Positions 1 through 9,925 of a stretch of DNA of 64,000 bases are shown piece by piece. The notes beneath the pieces are model-generated. The model saw only the letters and a program-made list of their open reading frames with translations. It was not told the DNA's origin and made no database searches. A program made the position numbers and the translations under genes. This stretch comes from Neopusillimonas maritima. GTDB taxonomy: Bacteria > Pseudomonadota > Gammaproteobacteria > Burkholderiales > Burkholderiaceae_B. The stretch covers positions 250,337 through 314,336 of the forward strand of contig NZ_NQOU01000001.1 in NCBI RefSeq assembly GCF_003576595.1, given 5' to 3'. Every line of letters begins with the position of its first letter. The stretch's first letter is position 1.

Positions 1-1113
1 AATCATGTAGTAGAAGGAACCAAAAATAGTCATCGCAACCCAACCGAGCGCGCCCACGTGCACGTGCCCCACTGTCCAGTCGGTGTAATGTGACAAGGCA
101 TTCACCGTACGGATCGACAGCATTGAGCCCTCAAAAGTCGCCATGCCGTAGAAAGACAAGCCTGTGACCAGGAACTTCAAAATGGTATCGGTACGCAAGC
201 GGTGCCATGCACCTGATACGGTCATGATGCCGTTAATCATGCCGCCCCATGACGGTGCCAGCAAAATCAAGGAAAAGATCATGCCCAGTGCCTGGGTCCA
301 GTCGGGCAAAGAGGTGTAATGCAAATGGTGCGGGCCGGCCCACATATAGGTAAAAGCCAGCGCCCAGAAATGCACAATAGACAGGCGATAAGAATAGATT
401 GGCCGGTTCGCCTGCTTGGGCACGAAGTAATACATCATGCCCAGGAAGCTGGTGGTAAGGAAAAACCCCACCGCATTATGCCCATACCACCACTGCACCA
501 TGGCATCTTGCACACCCGAATAAACGGAATACGATTTCCACATGGAAACCGGGATTTCAATGTTGTTGAAAATATGCAGGATGGCGATGGTTAGGATATA
601 TGAGCCAAAAAACCAATTGGCCACGTAAATGTGCTTTACACGACGTTTAAAGATGGTGCCGAAAAACACGACGGCGTAAGCCACCCAAACCAGGGTGATC
701 AGAATATCAATCGGCCATTCGTATTCGGCATACTCTTTGGTGCTGGTATAACCCAAAGGCAAGGTTAAAAAACCGGCCAGCAAACAAACTTGCCAACCCC
801 AGAACGTAAAGGCCGCCAGCTTATCGGAGAACAAACGCACCTGACAGGTTCGCTGCACCACGTAGTACGAGGTTGCAAACAAAGCCGTACCGCCGAAGGC
901 AAAAATCACGGTATTGGTATGAACCGGGCGCAAACGCCCGTAACTAAGCCACGGCGTATTGAAATTCAAATCGGGCCAGATCAACTGTGCCGCGATAAGA
1001 ACGCCTACTGCCATGCCCACAACCCCCCACACAATGGTCATGACGGTAAATTGCCTGACCACCCCATAGTTGAAGGTTTCTGGCTGCTTATCCCGCGTGC
1101 CGGAATTGCCCAT
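1..1113 (-). CDS. ccoN: cbb3-type cytochrome c oxidase subunit I, CcoN (3' end outside window)
   Basis: Catalytic heme-copper subunit of the high-affinity cbb3 terminal oxidase, an integral inner-membrane protein that reduces O2 and pumps protons. The first 371 residues are visible, starting [12 protein letters not shown] at 1113; roughly the last hundred residues of a typical CcoN lie beyond base 1. Many hydrophobic helices are present. Expected metal ligands are visible: the CuB histidines in [10 protein letters not shown] and AGPHHLHYT, and the heme histidines in [12 protein letters not shown]. It is the last visible gene of a minus-strand run ccoI-like, ccoS, ccoN; ccoO, ccoQ and ccoP presumably follow outside the window. 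Likely oxygen-regulated through the FNR/Anr-type box at 2383-2396. The family call is certain; only the C-terminus is unseen. Confidence 0.95.
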   Translation of the reverse strand, partial: MGNSGTRDKQPETFNYGVVRQFTVMTIVWGVVGMAVGVLIAAQLIWPDLNFNTPWLSYGRLRPVHTNTVIFAFGGTALFATSYYVVQRTCQVRLFSDKLAAFTFWGWQVCLLAGFLTLPLGYTSTKEYAEYEWPIDILITLVWVAYAVVFFGTIFKRRVKHIYVANWFFGSYILTIAILHIFNNIEIPVSMWKSYSVYSGVQDAMVQWWYGHNAVGFFLTTSFLGMMYYFVPKQANRPIYSYRLSIVHFWALAFTYMWAGPHHLHYTSLPDWTQALGMIFSLILLAPSWGGMINGIMTVSGAWHRLRTDTILKFLVTGLSFYGMATFEGSMLSIRTVNALSHYTDWTVGHVHVGALGWVAMTIFGSFYYMI

Positions 1114-1174
1114 AAAAATCCCCTAAAACAAAAAACACATGATTAATTTCTAACTTTTTGTCGGCTTGACTTGT

Positions 1175-1378
1175 TTATTCGCTGCTATCACGTCGTGACT
1201 CTTTCTCTTCTTCTCGCTCTTGCATCTTGGGTTCCGGCGTATCGTTATCCTCCAGAATTGATCGCGCCGCCTCGTCGGTATCTTCAAACTGCCCTGAAAA
1301 AATGGCCCACCAAAAAGCGGCACCGATTAACACGACCAATATGAGCGAAATAGGTAACAATAAATACAGCGCCCCCAT
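1175..1378 (-). CDS. ccoS: cbb3 oxidase maturation protein CcoS
   Basis: Small single-span membrane protein needed for assembly of the cbb3 oxidase (cofactor insertion). The start at 1378 gives 67 residues. The N-terminal hydrophobic helix is followed by the family signature FWWAIFSGQFEDTD and then a very acidic and basic tail. A longer frame extends upstream, but the added residues do not look like CcoS and overlap the preceding gene, so the internal Met was chosen. It lies between the CcoI-like gene (4 nt downstream of that gene's stop) and ccoN, as in cco/fix maturation clusters. Confidence 0.88.
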   Translation of the reverse strand: MGALYLLLPISLILVVLIGAAFWWAIFSGQFEDTDEAARSILEDNDTPEPKMQEREEEKESRRDSSE

Positions 1379-1382
1379 TGGC

Positions 1383-2348
1383 CTAACCCTGAACGGCCCG
1401 GCCCACCCACACGCCGGCCAGTTCACGGGATTGTCGGCGATACAAACGCAAAGCATTTGCCGCTACGGCAAGCGACGACACCAGCATGGTGATCGCCGCC
1501 AACCAGGGTTGCACATAACCCAATGCCGCTAAAGGTGTAAGCAATAAGTGCCATATCATGGAACCATACAAATTCTGATGCGCTACCCGCGTTGTGTCTT
1601 TGGATAATTGTTCAAGGTGGCGGGAAGAAACCTGTTGACGCTGGTACAAGCTTGCGTGCGCGGCGGCAATAGCCGTAGGCACCGACATTGCCAAGGCACA
1701 CGGGCAACTGATTACCAGCAAAGCAACCGTCACCGCTACGGCATGTTCCGGTGCGAAAACAAACCAATATGCCCCCGCCAGCGCGGCCAAAGTAAGTTGC
1801 GCAACGGTAAACCAAAGCGCAATACGGTCGGCACCCGCCGACAAAGCATGGCGTAATGATTGAATATTTTCATGAAAAGCGCCGTGCGCCATGGTTTGTT
1901 GCGCGCAAAACTCCAAGTAGCGTGCCGTGAGCAGGAAAGCCACAAACATAGTGACCGACTCAAAATACACTTCACCGTGGTTGACCCAGGTAGCGTAAAC
2001 GCTGGGAATAAACGCCGCCGAAATGCCCAAGGCAACGGGGACATCCATGGTAATAACACGTGAACGGGAACGACCCAGAGCCCCTTTCCAAACCGGCCAG
2101 GCGCAATACAAAATGACGGGTACCGTAAGAACCAGACTTAACCAATTCAGCAAAACAATGGCGTCATCGAGGAATAATTGGTTTTCAACCGACATGGGTT
2201 GATTGCGCAAGTAACCGGGAAACGCAAACATCATGACCTGCATCATGCCCAACCACGCCAAACCCAACCGTGCCACCATGTGGCGTCGTGCATTTCGGTC
2301 GGCCGGTGCCATTGCGACCGGAGGGGCGAATAAGGACATTACGGACAT
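1383..2348 (-). CDS. CcoI/FixI-like copper P-type ATPase reduced to its membrane domain
   Basis: A 321-residue relative of the cbb3-associated Cu(I) P1B-ATPase CcoI. The transmembrane segments are kept, including TMDVPVALGISAAF, GEVYFESVTMFVAFLL and the ion-binding motif ISCPCALAMSVPT. The protein has no N-terminal metal-binding domain and no actuator domain: about residue 165 runs straight from one membrane hairpin into the next. It also has no phosphorylation or nucleotide-binding domain, since DKTGT is absent and the chain passes from SRHLEQLSKDTTRVAHQN directly into the last two helices. A full CcoI is usually 700-800 residues. The frame is open and unbroken, and both losses fall at domain borders. 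ATP-driven transport is therefore impossible; a passive copper path or an assembly role is inference. A perfect FNR-type promoter lies upstream. The start is uncertain: 2348 has no good Shine-Dalgarno, and Met4 (2339) or Met12 (2315) are alternatives. Confidence 0.8.
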   Translation of the reverse strand: MSVMSLFAPPVAMAPADRNARRHMVARLGLAWLGMMQVMMFAFPGYLRNQPMSVENQLFLDDAIVLLNWLSLVLTVPVILYCAWPVWKGALGRSRSRVITMDVPVALGISAAFIPSVYATWVNHGEVYFESVTMFVAFLLTARYLEFCAQQTMAHGAFHENIQSLRHALSAGADRIALWFTVAQLTLAALAGAYWFVFAPEHAVAVTVALLVISCPCALAMSVPTAIAAAHASLYQRQQVSSRHLEQLSKDTTRVAHQNLYGSMIWHLLLTPLAALGYVQPWLAAITMLVSSLAVAANALRLYRRQSRELAGVWVGRAVQG

Positions 2349-2396
2349 GACAAAACTGTACCTGATAGTAAGCTTTAGTTCATTGATTTAAATCAA
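2348..2396 (-). promoter_or_regulatory. FNR/Anr-dependent promoter of the cco genes
   Basis: TTGATTTAAATCAA at 2383-2396 is a perfect palindromic FNR/Anr box. A -10 match TACAGT lies at 2355-2360 on the minus strand, 22 bp from the box, which is the class II FNR geometry (site centred at -41.5). This puts transcription start at about base 2348, the same base as the first possible start codon of the CcoI-like gene. Oxygen-limited activation of the cbb3 genes fits known biology. The box also lies about 57 bp upstream of queF on the other strand. Confidence 0.8.
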
Positions 2397-2452
2397 GCAC
2401 AGTAAAATGTTCACATGACTGTCGCAATTTTCCTACCCTTTTTCAAAATAAA

Positions 2453-3277
2453 ATGTCGTCTTCCCCTTTAGATCAGGCCCCCCTTGGGCGCGATGTCGCC
2501 TATCCAACACATTATGACCCCAGCATTCTTTTCCCGGTTAACCGGGAAACCAACCGGGCGCAGCTGCCCTTCATCCCGAACTGGGCGGGCGCGGATATCT
2601 GGCATGCGTACGAAGTGTCTTGGCTTAACACACGCGGCAAACCAATGGTGGCCATGGCCCGTTTTATTGTGCCGCATAACACCCCCCACATTATTGAATC
2701 AAAGTCCTTCAAACTCTATCTAAACAGCTTTAACGAAAGCCAATTCAACTCAATAAGCAGTGTGCAACACCATTTGGAAAAAGATTTATCGGCAGTAGCA
2801 GGCGGGCATATTAAAGTGGCATTAACTGACTTACACGAGATTCAAACCATACAATGTGCCCCGCTGGAGGGCTTGAATATTGATGGAGCCGACGTCGACA
2901 TTGAACACTACCAACCCAATGCGGGCCTATTGAAGTGCACAACAAACCCTCAACCGGTTAACGAAACACTTACGTCCGACTTATTGAAATCAAACTGCCC
3001 GGTCACCGGGCAACCCGATTGGGGCAGCCTGCAAATCCAATACAAAGGCCCCCAAATCGATCAGGAATCATTGTTGAAATACATTGTGTCGCTACGCCAA
3101 CACACAGAATTCCACGAGCACTGCGTGGAAAAGATTTATTGCGATATTTGGCAGGCATGCCACCCTGAATTTTTATTTGTATATGCCTGCTATACGCGCC
3201 GTGGAGGTTTGGACATTAACCCATGGCGCAGCAGTGAGCCCCTGGTATTTGAACCGACCCGCACGCCACGCCAATAA
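2453..3277 (+). CDS. queF: NADPH-dependent 7-cyano-7-deazaguanine reductase QueF
   Basis: Reduces preQ0 to preQ1 in queuosine (tRNA wobble base) biosynthesis; cytosolic. At 274 residues it is the long, two-domain proteobacterial form. The N-terminal half carries the substrate-binding ESKSFKLYLNSFNESQF motif. The C-terminal half has the catalytic cysteine and aspartate in KSNCPVTGQPDWGSLQIQY, and the tail YTRRGGLDINPWRS is near-identical to that of E. coli QueF. It is a lone plus-strand gene between minus-strand units, divergent from the cco genes and convergent with the MFS gene. Confidence 0.95.
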   Translation: MSSSPLDQAPLGRDVAYPTHYDPSILFPVNRETNRAQLPFIPNWAGADIWHAYEVSWLNTRGKPMVAMARFIVPHNTPHIIESKSFKLYLNSFNESQFNSISSVQHHLEKDLSAVAGGHIKVALTDLHEIQTIQCAPLEGLNIDGADVDIEHYQPNAGLLKCTTNPQPVNETLTSDLLKSNCPVTGQPDWGSLQIQYKGPQIDQESLLKYIVSLRQHTEFHEHCVEKIYCDIWQACHPEFLFVYACYTRRGGLDINPWRSSEPLVFEPTRTPRQ

Positions 3278-3302
3278 GTTTTAAGATAGAAGCGGGCGTT
3301 GG

Positions 3303-4595
3303 TTATGCGGGCGCCGCCCCGGTGGCTTTGCGCTGAGCGACCGTATGGCCGATAACCAAGGCAACCACCGCAGCAAGCGCGAAAGTAATGGCAGCACCCA
3401 CCCACGGGCCCTGACGGAAACCGGCGTCGAGCAGAATACCGAATACAACCGGGCCAATGGATGCACCGACATCCATGCCCGAATACACCAACCCGTATAC
3501 CGTGCCGGTTGCCCCTTTGGGTGTCACGCTGCGCACCAGCATGTCGCGCGATGGTGCCGCAATACCAGCGCAAAAACCACCTAACCCGACCATGACAATG
3601 GCCAGCCAGGGATGCAACATACCCGACGCCAACAACACCAGAATGAGACCGGCAAGAATCAAAGACCCGGCAACTGTCATTTCATTGCGGCGGCTTGCGC
3701 CAACCAGAAAACCTCCGGCAATCATGCCAGCCGCAGACGCCAGCATATAGCCCGACAATGCCGTGCCGGCCAAGACTTTATCAATACCGTACACCTGCCC
3801 CAGCATGGGAATGGTAAAGCTTTGCACCGCTGAAAGCGACATGGTTGAGCACGTGAAGAAAAAGAACGCACCCCACAAAACAGGCTGCTTAATTAAAGTC
3901 ACAAAGGTTTCGGCAACCGATTTCGACGCCAAGGATGCCGGGTCGCCTTTATGGTCGACAGGCGCGCTGATTTTGCGCCCGACAATATTGCGCCCCGAAA
4001 GCAGATCGCGCCCCAACCAGACAACAACCAAAATGACACCCAGCAAAGCCGCCGCACCAAAAGCGGCAACACGCCAATCGGCCATATAAATTAACGCCGA
4101 CATAAACACCGGGGTAAGCGCCCAACCCAAGTTCCCCGTGAACCCGTGCGTGCTGTATGCGTGGCCCAAACGATAGCGGCTTATCCGGTGGTTAATAATG
4201 GAATAATCAACCGGGTGAAAAACAGAATTGCCTACCCCGCCAATAAAGGCCGCCAATAGCAATAAGGCGTAGCTGTTCGAAAACCCGATAAGTACGCCGG
4301 ACAACACGAAACAAGCCAAACCAAAATGCAAGACCGGGGCGGGGCCGATACGGTCGACAATAAAGCCGGACGACGCCTGGCCCACACCCGACGTTATGAA
4401 GAAAACGGAAACCAGCAAACCCAACTGGCTGTAGCTGAAACCGAACTCATTGGCCAGAGACAAAAACAAGGTTGGGAGAACCAATTGGAAAAAATGCGAA
4501 CCGGCATGTGCGGCGCCAATCAAGCTAATGATTTTCCAATCGTTTTTTTGAACCTGGGGGCTATCGGGAATATCTTCGACGGTAGTGGCAACCAT
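3303..4595 (-). CDS. MFS transporter, fosmidomycin-resistance-like group
   Basis: A 430-residue inner-membrane protein with about 12 hydrophobic segments. Near residue 26 it has IISLIGAAHAGSHFFQLVLP, then the central signature GNSVFHPVDYSIIN. These resemble the Fsr-type and related major facilitator efflux or solute carriers. The substrate cannot be told from sequence. It ends 25 nt past the queF stop (convergent) and starts 48 nt downstream of the pgsA stop, on the same strand, so it may be read with pgsA. Confidence 0.82.
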   Translation of the reverse strand: MVATTVEDIPDSPQVQKNDWKIISLIGAAHAGSHFFQLVLPTLFLSLANEFGFSYSQLGLLVSVFFITSGVGQASSGFIVDRIGPAPVLHFGLACFVLSGVLIGFSNSYALLLLAAFIGGVGNSVFHPVDYSIINHRISRYRLGHAYSTHGFTGNLGWALTPVFMSALIYMADWRVAAFGAAALLGVILVVVWLGRDLLSGRNIVGRKISAPVDHKGDPASLASKSVAETFVTLIKQPVLWGAFFFFTCSTMSLSAVQSFTIPMLGQVYGIDKVLAGTALSGYMLASAAGMIAGGFLVGASRRNEMTVAGSLILAGLILVLLASGMLHPWLAIVMVGLGGFCAGIAAPSRDMLVRSVTPKGATGTVYGLVYSGMDVGASIGPVVFGILLDAGFRQGPWVGAAITFALAAVVALVIGHTVAQRKATGAAPA

Positions 4596-4643
4596 AATCT
4601 TCTACATTCGGCTAAACGCCTGCTGCAACGATGCCTGGCAGGC

Positions 4644-5219
4644 TCAGGAAGCGCGCTCCCGGATTTGCGGCCAGGCGCGGCGCAGGTAATAAAACATCGA
4701 CCATACGGTGAGAATGGCCGCAACTATGATCAGTATACTGCCTACCTGCATGGATGACACCCCGAACAAAGACTGACCATACAACAAACAGGGAATCGCC
4801 ACCATTTGCGCAGCTGTTTTAAACTTACCCAGCCAGTGTACCGCCACACTGCCGCTGGCGCCAATTTGTGCCATCCATTCACGCAGGGCCGAAATGGTGA
4901 TTTCACGGCCGATAATAATAAGCGCAATGAAAATATCAACCCGTTGCAAATCGAGCAGCACGAGCAAAGCCGCGCACACCATGAGCTTATCGGCGACCGG
5001 GTCGAGAAATGCGCCGAACGCCGAAGTTTGGTTCCACCGCCGGGCCAGCCAGCCATCGAACCAATCGGTTAACGCCGCCACAATAAATGCCGAGGCGGCC
5101 AGCGTGTCACGCAATGCCTCTCCCCCCAACCATCCGGCAGGAAGGTAAAACAGCGCAACGACCAGCGGGATCAACGCAATCCGCAGCCAGGTCAGAATCA
5201 TCGGTGTGTTCAATGGCAT
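4644..5219 (-). CDS. pgsA: CDP-diacylglycerol--glycerol-3-phosphate 3-phosphatidyltransferase
   Basis: Makes phosphatidylglycerolphosphate, the committed step to phosphatidylglycerol and cardiolipin, in the inner membrane. At 191 residues it has the expected length. The CDP-alcohol phosphotransferase motif is complete, with its three aspartates in DWFDGWLARRW...FGAFLDPVADKL at residues 50-77. Several membrane helices flank it. It follows uvrC by 15 nt, the common uvrC-pgsA order of proteobacteria. Confidence 0.95.
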   Translation of the reverse strand: MPLNTPMILTWLRIALIPLVVALFYLPAGWLGGEALRDTLAASAFIVAALTDWFDGWLARRWNQTSAFGAFLDPVADKLMVCAALLVLLDLQRVDIFIALIIIGREITISALREWMAQIGASGSVAVHWLGKFKTAAQMVAIPCLLYGQSLFGVSSMQVGSILIIVAAILTVWSMFYYLRRAWPQIRERAS

Positions 5220-5234
5220 AGTCGTAATACTAAC

Positions 5235-7058
5235 TTATCGCAGCGCATAATAGATGCGCTCGGCCAATTCGGCTGAAATACCATCCACCTGGCATAAGTC
5301 GTCGATGCTGGCTGCCGCCACGCCCGACAGCCCGCCAAAACGCGCCAACAACTTCTGGCGGCGTTTAGCGCCGACACCTTCAATTTGCTCCAACCGTGAA
5401 ACATTGCGGGCCTTGGCCCGCTGGGCCCGCATTCCGGTAATCGCAAAACGATGAGCCTCATCGCGAATCTGCGCAATAAGCATTAACGCCGCCGACTCTT
5501 TCCCCAATGCAACCGGTTCCCGATCGTCGGCAAAAACCAACGTTTCCAAACCCACACGACGACCCTCACCTTTCGCCACGCCCACCAAAGTGGAAATATC
5601 CAGACCGAGTTCGGCAAATACTTGTCGCGCAATGCTGACTTGGCCTTTACCGCCGTCGACCAGTACCAAAGACGGCATGGGCGCCTGCCCATCGGCAACA
5701 CGTGAAAACCGGCGCGTTAAAACCTGCCGCATTGCCGCGTAGTCGTCGCCCGGCGCGACTCCGGCAATGTTATAGCGACGATATAAAGAGGTTTGCATTT
5801 CGTGATGTTTGAACACCACACAAGACGCTTGCGTGGCCTCACCGGCAGTATGACTAATATCAAAACACTCAATATACAAAGCGTCCAATGCGGTTTCGTC
5901 GGTTTCCAGCCCCAGGGCTTCAGCCAGGGCACGGGTTCGTGTTACACGAGCGCCCGACTCCGTGAGCATACGGGCCAGTGCCATTTGCGCATTCTTCTGG
6001 GCCTGTTCCAACCATGATCGACGCGTGGCTTGCGGCCGTGTCAGCACTCGGGTACGCACGCCCAACTGCTCCTGCAGCAATGCAACCAAATCGCTATCAG
6101 ATAACGCATGGGAACAAATCAACAAGGGGGGTAACGGACTATCAAGATAATGTTGCGCCACAAATGCCGACAAAATTTCACCCGGCTCATCGTCCTGCGT
6201 GTGCGTTGGGAAAAAAGCTTTATCGCCTAAGTGACGTCCGCCACGCACCATAGCCAGATTCACGCAAACTCGCCCTCCGGCAATGGCCACGGCAATAATA
6301 TCGGCATCCTCATCGCCGATTTTCTCCATAGTTTGTTGCTGCAGAACGCTGGCCAATGCCGCCATTTGGTCGCGCAAAACGGCGGCCTCTTCAAACGCCA
6401 GGCGCTCGGACGCCTCTTGCATGCGCCCTTCCATGTCGCGCATCACGTCACCGGCTTGCCCATCAAGAAATCGTACCGCACGATCAACATCATGCTGATA
6501 GTCTTTAATGGAAATCACGCCCACGCACGGTGCCGAACACCGACCAATTTGATGCAACAAACAAGGGCGCGACCGATGCGCATACACGCTGTCTTCACAA
6601 GTGCGTAAACGGAACACCCGCTGCAAAATCTGGATAGTCTCGCGCACAGCCCACGAGTTCGGATAAGGCCCGAAATACCGCCCCTTGCCGCTTGTGGTGC
6701 CCCTGTAGTAAGCAATGCGGGGCGCTTCATGCCCGGTAATTTGCAAATAGGGATACGATTTGTCATCGCGAAAAAGAATGTTATAGCGGGGCCGCAAACG
6801 TTTGATTAAATTGTTTTCCAACAACAACGCTTCGGCTTCCGTGCGCGTAACCGTGACTTCAACCCGTTTAACCCGCGCCACCATGTGGGCGATACGCGGG
6901 CTCGACAGATTCTTCTGGAAATAAGACGAAACCCGCTTTTTAAGATCGCGCGCCTTACCTACATACAAGACCTCGTCATTTTCATCCAAATGACGATACA
7001 CGCCCGGCAAATGCGGGAGATCAGCCAGAAATGATTTCAGATTGAAGGTCTCGGGCAT
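5235..7058 (-). CDS. uvrC: Excinuclease ABC subunit C
   Basis: Makes both incisions in UvrABC nucleotide excision repair. The start at 7058 ([20 protein letters not shown]) gives 607 residues, close to the 610 of E. coli. It has an N-terminal GIY-YIG nuclease ([20 protein letters not shown]), a UVR segment near 200-240 ([17 protein letters not shown]), the RNase H-like endonuclease region ([11 protein letters not shown]) and C-terminal helix-hairpin-helix repeats ([26 protein letters not shown]). Sixteen more residues are possible upstream but look unrelated. The start lies inside the 3' end of nagZ, a 38-nt overlap, so translation may be coupled. Confidence 0.95.
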   Translation of the reverse strand: MPETFNLKSFLADLPHLPGVYRHLDENDEVLYVGKARDLKKRVSSYFQKNLSSPRIAHMVARVKRVEVTVTRTEAEALLLENNLIKRLRPRYNILFRDDKSYPYLQITGHEAPRIAYYRGTTSGKGRYFGPYPNSWAVRETIQILQRVFRLRTCEDSVYAHRSRPCLLHQIGRCSAPCVGVISIKDYQHDVDRAVRFLDGQAGDVMRDMEGRMQEASERLAFEEAAVLRDQMAALASVLQQQTMEKIGDEDADIIAVAIAGGRVCVNLAMVRGGRHLGDKAFFPTHTQDDEPGEILSAFVAQHYLDSPLPPLLICSHALSDSDLVALLQEQLGVRTRVLTRPQATRRSWLEQAQKNAQMALARMLTESGARVTRTRALAEALGLETDETALDALYIECFDISHTAGEATQASCVVFKHHEMQTSLYRRYNIAGVAPGDDYAAMRQVLTRRFSRVADGQAPMPSLVLVDGGKGQVSIARQVFAELGLDISTLVGVAKGEGRRVGLETLVFADDREPVALGKESAALMLIAQIRDEAHRFAITGMRAQRAKARNVSRLEQIEGVGAKRRQKLLARFGGLSGVAAASIDDLCQVDGISAELAERIYYALR

Positions 7059-8067
7059 ACTGATATCGTGACTGATGTTGTAAGGCATCCCAATTGGCAC
7101 ACGCAAAGCGCGGCGCTAGTTGACGAATGCGGGCAACCGCCTCGGCATGATTTTCAGGCTGCTCAAGCTGCTGTAAAAGCGTGTCGGCCAAATCGGGACG
7201 ATTGCACACCAGCACCATATCGCATCCTGCCCCGAACGCCGCTTGCGCACGCGCCAGAATATCGCCCGCAACCGAAGCGCCTTCCATGGTTAAATCATCG
7301 GAAAACACCACCCCTTCGTAGCCGAGCTGCTCACGTAAAATATGCTGAATCCAGTAACGCGAGAATCCGGCCGGATGCGCATCCACCTTCGGATAAATAA
7401 CATGCGCAGGCATCACCGAAGGCAACACCATGTCGCCCAGCCATCCATAAGGGGCGGCATCTTCACGCATGATTTCCTCAAGCGAGCGGTCGTCAACCGG
7501 AATCTCGTGATGCGAGTCAGCCACCACATAACCATGGCCGGGAAAATGCTTGCCGCATGCCGCCATGCCGGCCAGCATCAGCCCCTGAATCAAAGCGCGT
7601 GCCAACATAGCCACAACCTGGGGCTCACGGTGAAAAGCACGATCGCCAATAACGGAGCTCTGGCCGTAATCCAGATCGAGTACCGGCGTGAAACTTAAAT
7701 CAACACCGCACGCACGCAGCTCAGCACCCAATACATAACCCGTTTCGGTCGCCAGGCGCATAGCTGCCAAAGAGTCATCCTCCCAGATTTCACCAAAGCG
7801 GCGCATACACGGCAGAGGCGTAAAGCCATCGGACTTGAAACGCTGAACACGCCCACCCTCGTGGTCGACCGCAATAAGCAAGGGTTCGTCGCGTACCGCG
7901 TGAATCTCGGCGCACAACTGCGTGAGTTGCGTTCGACTTTCAAAGTTACGTGCAAAAAGGATAACGCCGCCTACATGCGGATGACGCAAACGCGCTGCTT
8001 CGTGAGGCTCAAGACTCAATCCTTCCACATCGACCATGACCTGGCCAGGCGGCAACACCGCAACCAT
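7021..8067 (-). CDS. nagZ: Beta-N-acetylhexosaminidase NagZ
   Basis: Cytosolic family 3 glycoside hydrolase that removes GlcNAc from anhydromuropeptides during peptidoglycan recycling. The 348-residue chain has the signature [18 protein letters not shown] at about 165-183, containing the general acid/base His of the flexible loop, and the nucleophile Asp in [10 protein letters not shown] near 250. It lies between acpS and uvrC on the same strand (18-nt gap to acpS, 38-nt overlap with uvrC). The acpS-nagZ pairing is common in this family of bacteria. Confidence 0.94.
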   Translation of the reverse strand: MVAVLPPGQVMVDVEGLSLEPHEAARLRHPHVGGVILFARNFESRTQLTQLCAEIHAVRDEPLLIAVDHEGGRVQRFKSDGFTPLPCMRRFGEIWEDDSLAAMRLATETGYVLGAELRACGVDLSFTPVLDLDYGQSSVIGDRAFHREPQVVAMLARALIQGLMLAGMAACGKHFPGHGYVVADSHHEIPVDDRSLEEIMREDAAPYGWLGDMVLPSVMPAHVIYPKVDAHPAGFSRYWIQHILREQLGYEGVVFSDDLTMEGASVAGDILARAQAAFGAGCDMVLVCNRPDLADTLLQQLEQPENHAEAVARIRQLAPRFACANWDALQHQSRYQYARDLQSEIISG

Positions 8068-8084
8068 AATGCTCCCTTGGCCGC

Positions 8085-8504
8085 TCAGGCCGACTTTGAC
8101 TCTACCAAAACAAATGCAATCACCATGTCTTTCTCATCGCTCACGGAAACATGTGCGGCACCAAAGCGCTCGGCGTACCAATCGGCCAATATACCGTTCA
8201 GCTTCACTTGCGGCTTGCCGCCTGGTGCGTTCAGGGTTTCCATACGCGTCCAGCTCATGGGGCTATGCAAACCCAGCCCGATCGCTTTGGAGAAGGCTTC
8301 TTTGGCGGCAAACCGCGTGGCCAGATAACGGGTTCCCCGCGCCGGATCACGCGCACGTCGACGCTCGAAAACCTGCAATTCGCCCGGGCCCAAAATGCGC
8401 TGGGCGAAACGTAAGCCAAACCGCTTGAAAGCCGCCTCGAAACGGCTGACAACGGCAATATCGGTACCTATACCAGCCACCGCACCCGGCATGCTCGGCA
8501 GCAT
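8085..8504 (-). CDS. acpS: Holo-[acyl-carrier-protein] synthase
   Basis: Transfers 4'-phosphopantetheine from CoA to the acyl carrier protein. The start at 8504 is supported by AGGGG a few bases upstream and lies one base beyond the stop of the preceding gene. This gives 139 residues. Family motifs are present: [13 protein letters not shown] (Mg-binding Asp) at about 8-20 and [14 protein letters not shown] at about 65-78. A longer frame upstream is only the overlap with the hydratase gene. Confidence 0.93.
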   Translation of the reverse strand: MLPSMPGAVAGIGTDIAVVSRFEAAFKRFGLRFAQRILGPGELQVFERRRARDPARGTRYLATRFAAKEAFSKAIGLGLHSPMSWTRMETLNAPGGKPQVKLNGILADWYAERFGAAHVSVSDEKDMVIAFVLVESKSA

Positions 8505-8505
8505 A

Positions 8506-9315
8506 TTAACGCCCCTTGAACACCGGCGTGCGTTTTTCCATAAACGCTGCAACACCTTCGGCGTAATCGTCGCTGTAACCCAAATCACGCATTAAATCAC
8601 GCTCCAGATCCAATTGTTCAGCCAGAGTATGACCCAGGCTTTGGTTCAGCGCGTGTTTAGCCGCCGCCAACCCCTTCGTGGGCGCAGTTGAAAAGTGTTG
8701 TGCCAATTCATTCAGGCGATCTTCGAACGCGTCGTCGGCAACGCACTCCCAAATAAGCCCCCATTGCTCGGCTTTACGGGCGCTTATTTTCTCGCCCAAC
8801 AAAGCCATGCCCATAGCCCGGGCCGACCCCACCAAGCGTGGTAAAGCATAAGTGCCACCCGTATCGGGCAACAAGCCCAGGCGACAAAACGGCTCGATGA
8901 AGCCGGCCGATTCGCGCGCGATGACAATATCGCCCGCCAAAGCCAGATTCGCACCGGCACCGGCGGCAACCCCGTTTACGCCCACCACGACCGGCATGGG
9001 TAACGCGCGCAAGCGTTTAACCAGCGGGCCGTAGTTCTTCTCGATACTTTCACCCAAGTCCACCCGTGCCTGACCGGGCTTGGCTACACGCGCAGATAGA
9101 TCCTGCCCGGCGCAAAAACCTCGCCCCGCGCCGGTAATAACCAAGACCCGCGGAGTTTGCTTTTCAACGTGTGTCATGGCTTCACGCATAGCCTCATGCA
9201 TTTGCGCCGTGAAGCTGTTGAGTTTGTCGGGGCGATTCAGCGTAATGCGCGCGATGCCGTTCTGAATCGACAACAGCACGCTGCTGTCGGAAAGAGAAAT
9301 AGTTGTATCACTCAT
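8506..9315 (-). CDS. Enoyl-CoA hydratase/isomerase, PaaG-like
   Basis: Crotonase-fold protein of 269 residues. It has the oxyanion-hole segments [14 protein letters not shown] (about 68-81) and [19 protein letters not shown] (about 114-132), and [21 protein letters not shown] with the region of the catalytic acid. The GFCAGQDL form and overall length match PaaG, the ring-opening isomerase of aerobic phenylacetyl-CoA degradation. No other paa gene is adjacent, so it could act in another CoA-ester pathway. It overlaps orn by 4 nt (ATGA) and ends 1 nt before acpS, so it sits in the orn-acpS-nagZ-uvrC unit. Confidence 0.85.
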   Translation of the reverse strand: MSDTTISLSDSSVLLSIQNGIARITLNRPDKLNSFTAQMHEAMREAMTHVEKQTPRVLVITGAGRGFCAGQDLSARVAKPGQARVDLGESIEKNYGPLVKRLRALPMPVVVGVNGVAAGAGANLALAGDIVIARESAGFIEPFCRLGLLPDTGGTYALPRLVGSARAMGMALLGEKISARKAEQWGLIWECVADDAFEDRLNELAQHFSTAPTKGLAAAKHALNQSLGHTLAEQLDLERDLMRDLGYSDDYAEGVAAFMEKRTPVFKGR

Positions 9316-9878
9316 GAGGCAGCAGGGGTATCCAGTTTAAGAAAATGTTCACGATAGTGTTTGAGCTCATCGATTGACTCGTAAATATCGGCCAACGCTT
9401 CGTGACGACTTTGTTTAACGAAACTTTTGTACACTTCAGGCCTCCAACGTAATGCCAGCTCCTTCAAAGTACTCACGTCGAGGTTGCGGTAATGGAAGAA
9501 AACCTCCAGCCGCGGCATGTACTTGACCAAAAAACGGCGGTCCTGGCCAACAGTGTTGCCGCACAGTGGTGATTTTCCGGCAGGTACGTGTTGTGCCAAA
9601 AATTTCAACAAGGTCTCTTCAGCTTCTTGTTCCGTGATGGTCGAGGCCTTGACCTTGTCGGTCAAGCCGGTACGGCCGTGGGTCGATGTGTTCCATTTGT
9701 CCATCGCATCCAGAATTTCGTTGCTCTGGTGGACCACCATAACCGGCCCTTCCGCCACCAGGGTAAGGTCGGGTTCCGTAACCACCACCGCAGCTTCAAT
9801 AATGCGCTCTTTTTCCGGATCGAGACCCGTCATTTCCAGGTCGAGCCATATTAAACGTTGTTCTTTATTAACCGCCAT
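9312..9878 (-). CDS. orn: Oligoribonuclease
   Basis: 3'-5' exonuclease that degrades 2-5 nt RNAs and pGpG, the last step of mRNA decay and c-di-GMP turnover. The 188 residues have the complete DEDDh active site: [20 protein letters not shown] (D, E) near 8-27, [18 protein letters not shown] (D) near 110-127, and [20 protein letters not shown] (H, D) near 157-176. It is divergent from the Ste24-like protease gene and heads the minus-strand unit orn-paaG-like-acpS-nagZ-uvrC-pgsA. Confidence 0.96.
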   Translation of the reverse strand: MAVNKEQRLIWLDLEMTGLDPEKERIIEAAVVVTEPDLTLVAEGPVMVVHQSNEILDAMDKWNTSTHGRTGLTDKVKASTITEQEAEETLLKFLAQHVPAGKSPLCGNTVGQDRRFLVKYMPRLEVFFHYRNLDVSTLKELALRWRPEVYKSFVKQSRHEALADIYESIDELKHYREHFLKLDTPAAS

Positions 9879-9925
9879 ATAATCATCCCTTAAAACACCA
9901 ATTTTCGCATAACTGTCCAGTGTCT

